Translations under genes and position numbers: made by a program | Part shown: piece by piece, positions 1-24,240 of the stretch | Layout: the number at the start of each line of letters is the position of its first letter | How positions within the stretch are numbered: the first letter of the stretch is position 1 | Notes under the pieces: generated by a model | The model's database searches: none | The model's input: only the letters and a program-made list of their open reading frames with translations | Told to the model about the DNA's origin: nothing | From: Prochilodus magdalenae | Lineage: Eukaryota; Chordata; Actinopteri; Characiformes; Prochilodontidae | Length of the DNA stretch: 64,000 bases | Reading direction: 5' to 3' | Assembly (NCBI GenBank): GCA_024036415.1 | Contig: JAMWET010006765.1 | Coordinates: 1-64,000, forward strand

Positions 1-580
1 CTGTAGCTTTCTCCCCGTAGGAAGAGTGAGTCTAGTTTAAGAACCACCCATTGCAGGTAACACTGAAGGAACCCATGGTAACAGCAAAGAGAACCTACAT
101 ATGACTCCATAAACTGCGAAAAGCCCTTTACTCAATACCCACCATCAGAAAATCACTGAAAATAATGGTTTTTCATGGAAGGACGCCACAAAGGAACAAC
201 TGCTCTCAAAAAAAGAAACATTGTGGCCCCATCTCTATTTTGCGCAGAACACCTGATGTTCCACACGCTTCTGGGAAATTGTTTCCGACGACAGTTAAGA
301 CACAACAGACTTTCTGGGTGTAACTCCCAAATGCTATGATGGGCATTAAACAACAGCGAAACCTCATCCCAACTGAGAGGCACATTGGAAGGGAGCATCC
401 TGTTTGGTGGACTGGGTAGGCTGCCTCAATGACCTGGACGCCTCACGATTATTAAAGGAACAATGAATTTAAGTGTGAGCTTTTTACAGGAGAGTGTGGG
501 GGGCGTCCCATGGCCTAAAGATGCAGAGATGCTGGGTATGCAGTAATGACAATGGAATTGCCAATTCTTTTTTTTTTTTG
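1..580. other. intergenic sequence, no gene seen
   Basis: No splice-bounded reading frame, recognisable domain or structured RNA was seen here. A short minus-strand open frame (153-398) has no family resemblance I can name. A poly-T run at about 568-579 adjoins the Tc1 element to the right. Confidence 0.5.
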
Positions 581-582
581 CA

Positions 583-2051
583 TGTTTGTCCTCTTAAATG
601 ACCAAGATCTCCCAAACAATATAACTTTAGTCAAAGACAACACAAGTAAAGACAAAATGCGTTTTTAAAATGGTTTTTATCCAAAAAATCCAAACAGGAC
701 CTGTGTGAAAGTGAGGGGAGTATTTTGCCCCCTAACCTAATAACTGATTGGGGCCAACCTTAGCAGTAACTAACTTGCAAATCAAGGATTATTATAACTT
801 TGCGTAATTCTTTCACGCGCTGTGAGGAATTTTTTTGGCCCACATCTCTTTGCAGAATTGTTGTAATTCATGCATTGGAGGGTTTTTTTCATGAACCAGC
901 CTTTTGAAGCAGGCCCCAGCATCTCAATATGATTCAGTTCAGGATTTTGACTAGCCACTCTAAGTCCTCATTTGTTTTTTTCCTAAGCAATTCAGAGGTG
1001 CACTTTGCATGGTGGGTTTTGGATCATTGTCCTGCTGCAGAAACAAGCTCGTTTCCATCTTGCGTCACGATGGTCGACATTCTCCTTAGATCTTTGGTAG
1101 ACAGCGGAATTCGTGGTTCCATTTATCAATCAGCAAGTTTCCGCTCCTGAAGCAGCCAACCAGCCCAGACATCACACTACTACCCCACCACCATGTTTTA
1201 CTGTCTGGTATGATTTTCTTTTTCTGAAATGCGGTGTTACGTTTACGCCAGATGGTAATGGGACACAGACCTTCCCCTAGAGTTTCAACTTGTGTCTTGT
1301 CAGTCCACCGAGTATTTTCCCAAAGTCCTGGGGGATCATCAAGCATGGTTTTAATCGCAAATTGAGACGAGCTTAGTTCTTTTTGCTTAGCAGTGGTTTT
1401 CATCTAGGCACTCTGCCATGCGGCCATTTGTGCCCAGTCCTTTTCTTACGGTGGGGTCATAAACGTGACCTGAACTAAGCAAATGAGGCGCTCCGTTCTT
1501 GGATGCAGTTGTGGTTCTGTGGATGAGTCGTCGCTGCGCTCTTGGGGTAAGTTTTGGTCGGCCGACCACTCCTGGGAAGTTTCACCATGTTTTCATGTTT
1601 TTCGCCTTGGTGGATAATGGCTCTCACCGTAGTTTCTGGAGTCCCAAACTTAGGAATGGCTTTATACCTTTTCCGACTGATAGATCTGAATTACTTTTCT
1701 TTGTTTCGAATTTCTTTGAATCCTTGGCCTGATGTCTAGCTTTTAGAGTATCTTTTTGGTCTACCTTGGCTTTGTCGGCACGTCCTATTGATGATTTCTT
1801 GATTAGAACAGTCTGTGGCAGTAATCATGCCCTGGGTGTGCTAGGGAAATTGAACTCAGGTGTGATAAACACTGCTATGGCTTTAACTGGGGGGCAAACA
1901 CTTTCAACACCTGGGCCTATGTAGTTTTAACCCTTTAAACCTGTACCTTGATAATAAAACCCTTTTATTTAAAAACTAGATTTAAATGTTACTTGTGTTA
2001 TGTAAATTTGTTTGATGATCCTTTGATGACCAGTAAGATTGTGACAAACAT
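583..2051 (-). mobile_element. decayed Tc1/mariner-type transposon, nearly full length
   Basis: The element has long, diverged terminal inverted repeats. The left arm covers about 583-735 and the right arm about 1885-2051; both begin with GTTTGTC and both contain an ACACAAGTA block and a TTTGCCCCC block. The minus strand carries pieces of a Tc1 transposase. A helix-turn-helix linker with GRPKLTPRAQRRL lies at about 1387-1569. A catalytic-domain piece with LDDPPGLWENTRWTDKTQVE and an ITIWRKRNTAF segment lies at about 1086-1403. Frame breaks and stops separate these pieces, so no functional transposase is encoded. The usual outermost end of this fish family (GTGAAAAAGT-type) is missing, so the tips are probably truncated. 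Confidence 0.85.
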
Positions 2052-2100
2052 GGCAAATAAAAAGAAACCACTTTTTCACACCACTATATATAGATATAGC

Positions 2101-2528
2101 GAGAGAAGAGAGAGAGAAGAGAGAGAGTGAGAGAGAGAGAGAGGAAGACAGACAGAGAGAGCTGGAGAGAGACAGAGAACAGGGGACAGACAGGGAGAGA
2201 AAGAGAGAGAGAACAGAGAGAAGAGGAGAGAGAGAGAGAGATAGAGAGAGAGACAGGGAGAAAGATAGAGACATGAGAGAGGCCAGCGACAGGAGAGAAA
2301 GAAGAGAGAGACGAGAGATAGAGAGAGTAGAGAGAGAGACAGGAGAAAGAGAGAACAGGGAAGAGACAGAGACAGGAAGATGACAGGAGAGAGACAAGAC
2401 AGAAAGGACGAGACAGGGAGAGAGAGAGAGAGAGAGAGGAGGACAGAGAGAGAGAGAGAGAGAGGGAGGGAGGGAGAGTAAGGGAGGAGAGAGGGATAGG
2501 GAGGTGCAGAGGGAGAGGAGAGGGAGAA
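2101..2528. repeat. imperfect (GA)n purine tract
   Basis: About 430 bases of GA/GAGG/GACA purine repeats on the plus strand read as (CT)n on the minus strand. The open frames through it on the minus strand translate to Ser-Leu runs and are repeat artefacts. No exon abuts this copy. Confidence 0.95.
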
Positions 2529-4230
2529 GTTGTGTTTGTGTACAACCTAAACTAGATTCTTTCACCTCTGAAGACAGTTCTAACACTGCTTCAGTGTTGT
2601 GTGCTGTAGTGAAAGGTGGGTTACCTGTGTGTTGACAGGGGAACTCCACCGTCTCCTCAGACTGCTGAAAACAGAAGTTAGCTTTGAAGCTCTGAGTTAC
2701 AGTGCTGCTGAAAGAGGCGGGGAACTTTGAAAAGAGACTCTGTGGAACATGTGTCTGCTGTGCATTATATTCTGCAGGTTTTAGGGTTTTTTTTGTCAGT
2801 GTCTCCACAGAAACGAGGCTAGACAGAGCCGTGACAGCTGTTGACACAGAGGTGTAAAACCGTCTGGTGCGTTTCCGTGAGGGGAACTGGCATCAAGCGA
2901 AAGCTGGGAAAAGGAGGTGGGGGAAGACGTACAGCGCCTGCAGCTCGGCTATCGAGTACAGATGAATAAAAGTTCAGGCTATAATGTTATCTGCTATGGA
3001 GGATGTGTGGGGAAAAAGGAAAACTCAAGGTGAAACAGAGGAACACAACACGGAACACAACTCTCCCAGCAGCGAGCACTTCAGCCGGGTGTGCTGGTAC
3101 CTTTGCTAACAGGAGGAAGCCAACATTAGCCTAAATGTGCCTTTCTGAATTATTTGGTTGTTTTTTCCCATCATTGTTATATCTATCTATCTTTCTATCT
3201 AGATATATAAATGTGTGTTATAATGTTCTGTCCAAAGAAAAACATGTACCAACCATTTTTTGTCGTTTTCTCTTTCATGCATCATTTGCACACGGGAGTC
3301 ACAGCAGCTGCTGTTTACACTGAGTGAAATCTCATGTTGAACGGACCACACCGAAGTGGCCTAAAACTGTTTGAAAAGACCTCTGGTTCCTTTGCTTGCT
3401 TAAAGAGTTAATGGGTTTTTGGCCTGTCCCGTAAAGTTGCCAGTTTTGAGATACTGTTTTTCTTTGGACAGTGACGATATATAACATTACCATCCGTCGC
3501 GGTCCAATGAAAAACATGTATTCCACTTTTGTCCTTTTTGCTTTTATGCTCATTTGAAACCGTCAGCTGCATTTACACTGTGTCAAATCGTATGATTGAA
3601 TGACCTGAACAGAAATGGCCCAAACTGTTTGAAAGACGTCTGGTTTTCCTAGACCTTACATTAAAGTTTAAAATGAAAGTTTTGTCTCTCCTTTAAAGTT
3701 GGCCATTTGGAGATACTTGTTTTTTTTTCTTTGGACAGTGACGATATATTCTTTGACGTTTACACGTAACAGTGCCTACATGACTTAACCACCGCCCCTT
3801 TTCTCCGGACATCTCAAGAAACACACTTTTCTTCATCCTCTGACGTAAAACAAACACAGCTTTTACTGTTTTTCATACACTTGTTTGTCCAACGGTTTTT
3901 TTTTGTTGGTGGGTGGGCACTGCACAGATGAGCAGAAACCCGCCCCATGAAAGAACAAGGGGGATGGACTGATTGTTAGTACAGCAGATCTTGCTCTGTC
4001 CTGGTTTTCTGACTATTCTAACGCTACTGCATGACTATTCACTTTGTAAGTTCGTTAGGCAATACGGCATGAGAACCCGCCCTGCCCATAACAGCCCATT
4101 AAAGTGAGGGGGGTTGGGGGGGCTTACCATCCTCCCCCCCATCCCCCTCCCCATCTGTTCCACTCAGAAACTTTGGACTTTTCCTTTAGCATTCCGGAGC
4201 ATCGCTGAAGCCTCATAGCCCACACAGCCG
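2529..4230. other. intergenic, no confirmed gene
   Basis: No conserved protein was recognised. A minus-strand open stretch at about 2620-2847 ends at a plausible splice donor, but it matches no family I know and has no partner exon in view. Segments at about 3225-3500 and 3540-3745 resemble each other (a TTGGACAGTGACGATATAT block occurs in both), suggesting a small local duplication. Confidence 0.4.
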
Positions 4231-5060
4231 GCCTGTTTCCTAAACAGCACAAAACACGAGAAACCCGAACCGGCACTCGCCCCGGCTCCTTACGCATCCC
4301 CCCTGCGTCCGGACGAGTCACGCGCACGCCGAGGGGCAGCATAAAAGTTTGCGAGGGTGTGTTATGTGAAAGCAGGCTCTCTTACCTGTGAGCGCGGCCA
4401 TCGGGGTGCAGACTCAGGAGGGATTAAATATAAAGTGCATCACGACAAAAGTGGAGGGACGTTTTTCCGTGAGGGCTTGGGCTTCTCCCGGCGATGCATG
4501 GGCTGCAGGCGCCGCCGCCGAAGAAAAGCGAGGAGTGAAAAGGAGAGAGAAAGAAAGACAAAAAGACAGAGAGAGAGAGAGAGTGGAGAAGCAGGAGAGG
4601 GAGATCGAGAGAGAGATTGCGTTAGGTGTCCGGGTGAGGGGGTGAATCCTGTGCGCGTAGCCCGCCCGCGCGCGCGCCTCGGTCACTGGGGGCTTTTTTA
4701 GTCTCTGAGCTCGTGGCAGTTCCAAGTCCGACTGCAGTGGCCAAACTCTGCGCCCACACACACAACTCTCTCGTCGTCGCGAATGGAGAGGGCGGGGATC
4801 AGGGTCTGAGTATGGGCAGCCCGACACCCCGGGGGTAAATCTGTGCAAGAAAATTCACCACAGAAGTTGCACCGTGGGGAGTTTCACCAGTGCTCCGAGA
4901 GAGAGAGAGGGAGGGCGAGAGAGATGAGGACTGTGGCGCTGTAGCCGAGTAAGTAGCAGCAGCAAGCAGCTCGGTTAAGCCTACTTTTTAAGCTTCTCCC
5001 CTGCCCCACGTCACCCGCACCCCGGGCTGCCACACTGTGCAAGACCCAAACCACACCGAA
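4230..5060 (-). promoter_or_regulatory. GC-rich block, candidate promoter and first exon of a leftward gene
   Basis: This block is clearly richer in G, C and CpG than its flanks. It includes a CGCGCGCG-like run at about 4665 and GCCGCCGCCG at about 4511. On the minus strand a strong donor-like site, CACAG|GTAAGAG, lies at about 4386. It follows a short ATG-GCC-GCG-CTC-ACA start, so a first exon (mostly 5' UTR) could end there. In human, MRC2 follows TLK2 in the same orientation, so this could be the mrc2 5' end. However, no signal peptide or lectin domain is visible, and the identification is not supported by sequence. It could instead be a CpG island without a gene. Confidence 0.35.
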
Positions 5061-5599
5061 ATAACACCCCAAACATTCCGTAGACGACAACACGCTTAAA
5101 CTGGGTTAGTATGTACACACACACGGCACAGTTAACATTTTGGGCTTGATCTGGAAAAGGGCAATGTTATGCATCGCACAAGCACACACAGAGGTTTGTA
5201 TTCCCTGTCCTTTGTGGGCCATTTCCATTGGCTTCTGTGCTGTGAGGTGGTAAAAGTCATCAATCACACTTCTGTCATACAGGAAGGCAGAAAAGCTCTT
5301 AGAAAGCTGTTCCCAAAAAGTGGAGAGAAGTTATAGAAGTAGCAGGGGCTGACCTTCTGAGAGGTTTACAGTGCTATTATTCAAGCTTAGTACATCCAGC
5401 AGAAGTGGTCCGTTGTGTTACTACCCCTTTTGGGCTAAAAAATGAAAGGATAGAAGTGGAAATCTGAAGGAGAGAAGAAAAAAAATACCACAATCTGACC
5501 GGGGGGGGCAATAACAAACCACTTTTGTTGCAAATAGACTGAAACAGAAGTTAAAAAGGATTGTGGAGAAAGTGCACACCTGTCAAATGTTTTCTAGAC

Positions 5600-6030
5600 T
5601 TTAATGTAATACATATACACTGATCATCCTCAAAAGAATAGCTGCCACCCAGGAGGGAAGTGTGGGATTGCAGTGCTGTTGGGAAGGAAGATAATGGTCG
5701 ACACCAGAAACAATAAATAAATGATACATTTACACACTGGTATGGGCAATATGTATTGAGCTACATGTACAGAAGTAGTGTCTCTCACGGATGGCGTCCA
5801 GGCCGTCATGTTTACTAATGGCAACAACACCAGACAGTATCGGGGGCATAGAGGTTTCCTAATGGTGCCCTATTATAATCCATCCCACGCAGCTTGAATA
5901 TCCTCACAGTTTGTGCAGGTTTTTGCGGTAGTGGCGGAGTGACACCCAGGACAAAGCATGACTCGTCACTGAAGAGCCCATCCATGCTTACGTCACATGT
6001 TCCAGCTGTGTGAAAACTGATCATTCACTG
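5600..6030 (-). mobile_element. Tc1-like transposase fragment
   Basis: On the minus strand the translation contains GLFSDESCFVLGV, matching the FSDES.F.L block around the second catalytic Asp of Tc1-type transposases. The downstream frame is broken. No terminal inverted repeats were identified, so this is a relic. Confidence 0.6.
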
Positions 6031-7960
6031 ACGCGCGCACGATGTGAAACCTACCCACCAAGTTCCTTTCCTGACCAAGTCGATTCCTTCTGGGTGAAAA
6101 CCTTTTTTACCTAACCTGGTCTAACTTCACATCCCCCTGATGAAAAAACACATCATGGACCATCGTCCAAAACACAACACATCGTCTGTTGTTGGGACAA
6201 ATTCTCATATCTCTGTTTTTGTCGTGTTTTCCCCGTTTCTAATAGAAATTCCAAGGAACCTGTATGTTGTGTGGAAATTTCAACGCAAATGGACCGAAAG
6301 AAATGGGCCATTAGAAGTAAGAGTGTGTTTTTGACTCCTCTCAAATTGGAGATAAGAAGGCTGTGCCGCAGGTTTGAGTGGAGCTCAGCAATGCTGGTTC
6401 CCCCAGCAGAGCAGGGGCAGGAACCAAAAGGAAATCTTTAGGAAGTTTACTGATTCCCCACCCCTATAAAAAGCTACAATCTTTGGTTACACAAAACTGC
6501 CAGATGTCCCCACAACAAAACAGGACAAACATACAAAACACCACCACTCTGATACTCAAAAACGACCTGTTTGCCTCCAAGAAGCTGACTGACTAATTAC
6601 AAAGCACCCAATTCACTTAATGGCTCCTAAACGGTGGGCACGTTTACTGCAGACCAAATCAGCTCTCGTTATTTACCACCAGAAAACCAAACCAAAAGCG
6701 CAGAGATTAACAGATGATAACATCTTCTAGCTTGTGTCCGGTTCTTTGGAATACAGCTCAGTCCAAACTGTCAGTTCTATGTTCCACAGAAAATGATAGG
6801 GATTCAAAGGATTTACAACCCATTTCAAACCACACACACACACACCCACTCCAAGACCACCATAAGCCACAGGCCATCAGTCTCAATAACGGCTGGAGTG
6901 TGAACATTTAAATGACACACTAACGATTTACAGATTGAACACAGGCATGCGTTCTGAGAACTGAAAATGCAGCGTGCGAGAAGAAAGCTAAGATGCATGT
7001 TCTGAAGTGTACACATAGACAATGTATAATATTGCATCATTCATGAGAGTTACAGGTGAACTGGAGACCAGGCATATACAGAGCAGGCCTAGAGCGTACA
7101 CAGATCTTACCAGGAGGAAATATCTGTGTAAACAAGTGTTATTGCCCCGGTTATGCATCCCTTTCACCATACACCATCTGGGAGAAACAGAACGCGTGCA
7201 TATGCACAGCTGTATAAGAGACTAAACCCAAAATCTGAAGAGCTACAATGTAGGTACCCATCACCATGAGACAGAGTGCATATGCGCCACAGGGCTGAAT
7301 ATCAATTATAATCCATTCTCCACCCAACACTGAAGACAAACAGGCCAAAAGTGAGCTACGACTGCCGTATTTCCTAAGCTCAGGTTAGGGTCGGCTATAA
7401 GGTCATGGTAAAGCACAGAGACAGATTTACTGTACGACTCAGGTCAAGGTACTCCAAGGTGATGCTAATTTTAGAAGGGACTACACACATCTCCACTAAG
7501 CAAGGCAAAAATCACTAGGGAACTAAGACCAGGAGGAAAACACATTTTAGGTGTTCGTAACTTTACAGGACAGCTGATGTTTATCACCACTTGCAGAAGT
7601 TACGTCAGGGCGAAGTTACGGTCCATGTAAATGCGGGTCCAGCTTTAGACCTTATTAGAACATGCCCGAAAGCAGGGCATGTCTTAAAAACTACAGACCC
7701 ATTTTGGAGAATACTTGAGCACAAATGTTTAGGAAACTAAAGTGGTTTATGCAGATGTTTTCATTACCAGATGAACTGTCAAATTCCACATTAGGAGGAA
7801 AAATTCGGAAGAGACAATAAATAAATAAATAAATAAATAAAAAGACTAAATCGACAAGCTTGACTACTGCATTAATAACCAAACTGACTCCAAATTACAC
7901 ACAGGCCTTATATCATGAATGACATTTCGAAATCAAGACAAGAGTGCAGAGCTTTTAAAC
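6031..7960. other. intergenic region between tlk2 and the left GC-rich block
   Basis: No exon, RNA gene or complete transposon was recognised. A short (AAAT)n run lies at 7818-7841. The small open frames have no recognisable domain. Confidence 0.4.
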
Positions 7961-7967
7961 AATAGCA

Positions 7968-7973
7968 TTTAAT
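7968..7973 (-). terminator. tlk2: possible tlk2 polyadenylation signal (ATTAAA)
   Basis: The minus strand reads ATTAAA here, about 1.5 kb past the tlk2 stop codon. No better AATAAA was found on that strand in the 3' UTR interval. Transcript data would be needed to prove use. Confidence 0.3.
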
Positions 7974-9500
7974 GATCATTGCCATCTCTGCCCTGTACCC
8001 CGTAACTATACCCCCCTCTGAAAAGTCCTCTTCCCCACACAGTAGACAATAAGGACCAGGAACCGGCTATTTAAACAGACCTAAATAAATATGACCATGT
8101 GTATGTGTGTGTGAGTGTGTGTGTCTGCAAATGTGAAAGAAACAACTTAAGGTAATGGGTGGGGGGGACCCAAAGAATCTTAAGTTTAAAAAAAAAAAAA
8201 AAAAAAAAAAGGGGTGTTAGACTTTTTTCCAATTTTAAAATATTAAGTAGAATATACTTGGGGCAATTGGTTAGTGTCACTAAACCATCTACAATAATAA
8301 CCTTTCTAAAATAGCCTTTCTTCAAACCGTTAAATAATAATAATAATAATTAAAAAAAAAAAAAAAAAAGTAAAACAGCACCACCTATAGGTAGAGCTAA
8401 GCTTTGGTCACAGAGGAGGAGGGGGGAAAAAAGTCTGACCAACAACAAATGTCATGGAAGAACAGTTAGTTGATTGAGCTGTTAAGACTTCAGTATTACA
8501 TTTAAATAAAAAAATAATAATTAAAAGCTAATTTTCCTGGACTATTCTGTCATTAAAGGATCTTTAAAATAAATTTACTAAAAGAGGGAACTAGTCTTCA
8601 CTTCTGACTTCAGAGACACTTTGGATCATTTCTCTGGGCTACATTATCATGAACTGTTAATGTAATGCAAAAAAATAAAGGGGAAAAATGAAATACGACA
8701 GCAACAGTATGCTTGTATGATGGTGTTTCGGCAAAGGTGTATTTTCTTTTTAACTGTCTGAAGTTGGTCTTTTTATGATGACTAGGTCACCAGCAATATT
8801 TCTTAAAACAGGGAGTTAAGAATCCTTTAAAGAGCTAGCAGAAAACAGAACATAAAAAAAAAGGAGTGGGGTGTAGGGCAGGAGTGATCACTGGGCAGGC
8901 AGAGTATCTCCTGTAAGCCCCTTTGCATTGTCTTGGACAGAAGACACAAAAGTAGGAGTGAGGGGGTTTCTCCCACAACGCCAGGTATTCACTTTCAAAG
9001 AAACTCAAGACGACCTCGTTACTGAACATATGTATGTACGTGTGTGTATACTGTATCTGTGTGTTGTGCGGTGCAGGGCATGTATCGGTCCATGTCATCT
9101 GCCCAAGTAGCAACTCTGTCCTCTTCTGCTCTATTCAGTCCATTTCTATCTGTAGCATGAAAACACCAGCTCCTAATGAATTCAATTCTTGTTGTCGCTC
9201 CCCCTCGCTCTTCTCCCTCACTCTAAGGTGCTCTTTTTTGTCACTTGGTCACTCCCCTCCCACACATTACAAGCTTTGAAATGCTGGGGAGAGGAAAAGG
9301 AGCAGAGGGGATGGACATTCTTTTTCTCTCCAGCCCTCCATCTCATCCTCTTTCCCCTTACTCCTGCTCTTTCCTCTCTCTGCAGGTAGAAGGCAGATCC
9401 TCCGTCTAACCAGGGCACTGCAGAGCTGGGTGGGGGGCGAATGACCTGGAAGCCCCACTCTCTCTGCTCCAAACCAGACAGGCGCAGATGGGTGGAGCTC

Positions 9501-21437
<11,937 letters not shown>

Positions 21438-22366
21438 TTATGTAGCCATAGTGACGAGGACGGATTGATACCACAGTAATGTGTGTGACATGTTGAGTCA
21501 TGTGTCACTGCATGTTTTTTTCGAGACCTTTCTGAGTATTAATGAGTCTCTCCCACTCTCACACATCCCACTGAACAGCCACAGGCCTCACTGAGCCTAT
21601 AGGCATCGTCAATGGAAGAGTCACACGACTCCATATGACACACAAACCTGTATGAGCTCTAGTTAGTACAACAATCACAACCTCGAGCTCTTCTCACAAC
21701 ATGATCCAACCACATCGGAGCACAAAGCCCAATTCTAGGAAGCTGAGCCTCAATAACTTCATTAGGTCAGCCTCGGGTTCAGGGAGGTGGCTGGCGGAAA
21801 GGGAAAAAACACACGATGCCACCCAAGAGCTAACTAGCTGCCCAGGTTAGCTAGCTAACAACTAAACTAGCCAGCTAACCACCTAGCTAGCTACCGAAGT
21901 GTTCAACCACTGTCGATGCTACAAAGTTGCTTCCACTTCAAACAACTAAAAATAGAAGAATAAGTGCAAAGCGTGCATCCACCTATCGCTCGGAGTGACA
22001 AAAACACACCACACATTTCTGTGCGTTGGGCATTTTGGGTGTAATTTCGAGGCTATGCACGTTAGTTGGCTAGCTAGCCACCACGCTAACTAACTAGCTA
22101 GCTACCCAGGAGGCTGCTTTGAATCACCATTCACGTTCCTGTATCGAGCAAATACTAGATAAAACACCTCAGACAACGTCTACAACTTTTTCTCCGGATT
22201 TCTATCCTAACTGAGTGGGTTAGCTAGCTTATTAGCAGGAGCTAACCTGGCCAGGCTGTTGAGGTTTGGCAGCATCATCCACACAACATTGTTTGACTGA
22301 TGTAGCTTGGCAGGTTAGAGCCCTCACAAGTTTTAAACACCCAGCACAGCTGCAATTTGTTTTTAC

Positions 22367-22990
22367 CTGAAGTGCTGATGGCGTTTTAACTTCTGATGAG
22401 CTTATTTTGTTTGGTTTAATGTCCGAATGCTCTCCTCCTCCCTCCACCTCCTCCTCCGCCGCCTCCTCCTCCTCTTCTTGACTCCAGTCTTGTCTTTCTC
22501 GACTAGCCCGACATTCCCGAGCAAGGCCTTGTCCAAATCCACGCCTGTCCTCAGCGCTCAAGTGGCCGGCAGCTCCGACTTCCAGCGGCAAGCGGAAGGT
22601 CGGGACACCTCCGACTCGAGGCCTCGATACGGTCAACCTCTTTCTCCGGCCCTGCTAAAAAAAGCCACAGTCTTTTAACCCACCAGGCTACGCTGCGCCC
22701 CTTTCTTCCTTACAAAGCAATGGCATGCTGCCCGGACGCGGCGTTCAGAGCGCATCCACCACCATCACTCAGTTTCCCCCTCAGCGGAATAAATCTCAAC
22801 CTCTCTCCTGGTTTCCGTCTGTCTACTCCGGGTCAGCACCGCACCGGGCTCGACGCCTGGAGTGATGAAGCTGCATGTAAAGACAGGCTCCGCGCTCACA
22901 TCTCTCGAGAGCAGAGCCGCCGCGGACAAGCTCCCAGTTCAGTCCAATCCGGATCGATTCGGTTCGGTTCTCATCTTTTGCAATGTAAAC
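22367..22990 (-). promoter_or_regulatory. tlk2: tlk2 promoter region and non-coding first exon
   Basis: The minus strand has a donor CAG|GTAAAA with the exon ending at 22367, and the next acceptor is that of the ATG exon at 21349. Upstream sequence (about 22430-22990) is GC-rich with many CpGs and CCTCCTCC runs, as expected of a housekeeping promoter. I see no TATA box I would trust. The 5' limit of the exon (roughly 22640) is a guess. A plus-strand open frame over 22720-23148 has no recognisable domain and is probably chance. Confidence 0.6.
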
Positions 22991-23317
22991 AATTATCGGT
23001 AAATCTCACGTTCTCTCGTGAGACTGGGTACGATGTTTCAGCCGCTCGGCCACGCCCATTTCCACATTCCACAATTCCATTCACGTTCTGTTTAAAAGGG
23101 ACTCAGCACATTTCTCAGCTGAGTAGTGTAATTAAATCATCAGGATGAGCATTCAGAGGGTGAGGAGGGTGAAACAACGTACAGTCAGAACTGACGTCCG
23201 AAATACTTAAGAGCGAGTTCCAGCAATGTTTCAGATCTTCTAGTTAATTCAGTGCCTCAGATGTAAACTGTCATTCAGAGTGAAGTGGTGGTGAAGTATA
23301 CAATTTATCTATGTAAT

Positions 23318-23620
23318 GACGATGATGCTAAAATGATTGTTTAGTTATGAGTATTTTTGTTAACAACACAAATTTGCTTACAACACCCTGCCCTCCATCT
23401 ATGAATAGATTAATTTGATTAGAATGCATTAATATGATTGCATATAACTGAAATGCATATCAACATCATTTACACACACACACACACACATATATACACA
23501 CTTATGATGCTAAAATAATAATTGAGTTATTAGTGTTTTTGCTACACCCTGCATGATGTAGCCCTCCATCTATGAATGGTTTAATATGATTAAAATGCAT
23601 TCACATGATAAAAATGCATA
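23318..23620. repeat. local tandem duplication with AT/CA microsatellites
   Basis: Two diverged copies, about 23318-23450 and 23505-23620, share the blocks GATGATGCTAAAAT, CCCTCCATCTATGAAT and GATTA(A/G)AATGCATT. Short (CA)n and (TA)n runs separate and follow them (23471-23500, 23620-23700). Confidence 0.7.
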
Positions 23621-23729
23621 TATATATATACACACATCAGACCTATATATATATACACACACACATCAGACCTATATATATACATACACACACACATCAG
23701 ACCTTGGGCAAGACTCCTAACACTGCACA

Positions 23730-23800
23730 GGCTTACCTGTAAAACGAATAACCTTGTAATTCGCGCTGGATAAGAGCATCAGCTAAATGCCTAAATGTAA
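23730..23800. repeat. fish L2/SINE-like 3' tail, second copy
   Basis: It shares the GGATAAGAGCATCAGCTAAA core with the copy at 16665-16735, followed by TGCCTAAATGTAAATG. It sits just left of a Tc1-like relic. Confidence 0.6.
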
Positions 23801-23811
23801 ATGTTTCGGAC

Positions 23812-24240
23812 ATCTGACACACGTGACGCAAGCAAAGATGAGCCTTTTCACTGTACCTGACTGACCCATTGCAGACAGTCAGCGAACAGTGATGCTATCA
23901 GTGCCAGACGGCTCATGATGCAGACCTACATGCACATACATGCAGGCCGTTACCACAGCTGCTCCTAACACCATGTCAGCGCTGCCAAAGACCCATGCTA
24001 GACTGCCATGGAGTGACCGCACAATCTACAGGAACTGTGTGAGAATATTCAAGATGCATGGGATGGATTATCACTGGACACCATTAGGAACCTCTACAAC
24101 TCCATGCTGAGATGTTGGGATAGCAAACACGGTGGCCTAGAACCATATTGGGAGACACTACTTCTGTATGTGTAGCTCAATAAATATTGCCCATATCAGT
24201 CTAAATGTATTGTTCCTGGTTACCTTTATCTTCCTTCCCA
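23812..24240 (+). mobile_element. Tc1-like transposon relic, family A
   Basis: Shares long blocks (TGACTGACCCATTGCAGACA, AGTGCCAGACGGCTCATGAT, GGAACCTCTACAACTCCATG) with the relics at 25965, 38725 and 47945. The 3' part encodes a broken version of the RNLYNSM..R..C tail of Tc1-type transposases. This copy lacks the catalytic DES block retained at 25965-26350. Confidence 0.65.

Noticed and set aside
1969..2847. Long minus-strand open frame of 292 codons
   Set aside because: Most of it is the translation of the GA/CT tract into Ser-Leu runs, and the right end is partly Tc1 end sequence. The roughly 100 residues at its start have no recognisable family and no supporting exon structure.
22080..22110. 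Clustered GCTAGCTAGC-like motifs near the tlk2 promoter (also 21830-21890 and 22220-22250)
   Set aside because: These are simple GCTA-type repeats with no evidence of a binding function.
22720..23148. Plus-strand open frame of 142 codons upstream of tlk2, a possible divergent gene
   Set aside because: It lies in GC-rich promoter sequence and shows no domain, no splice pattern and no recognisable homologue. GC-rich DNA often has chance open frames.
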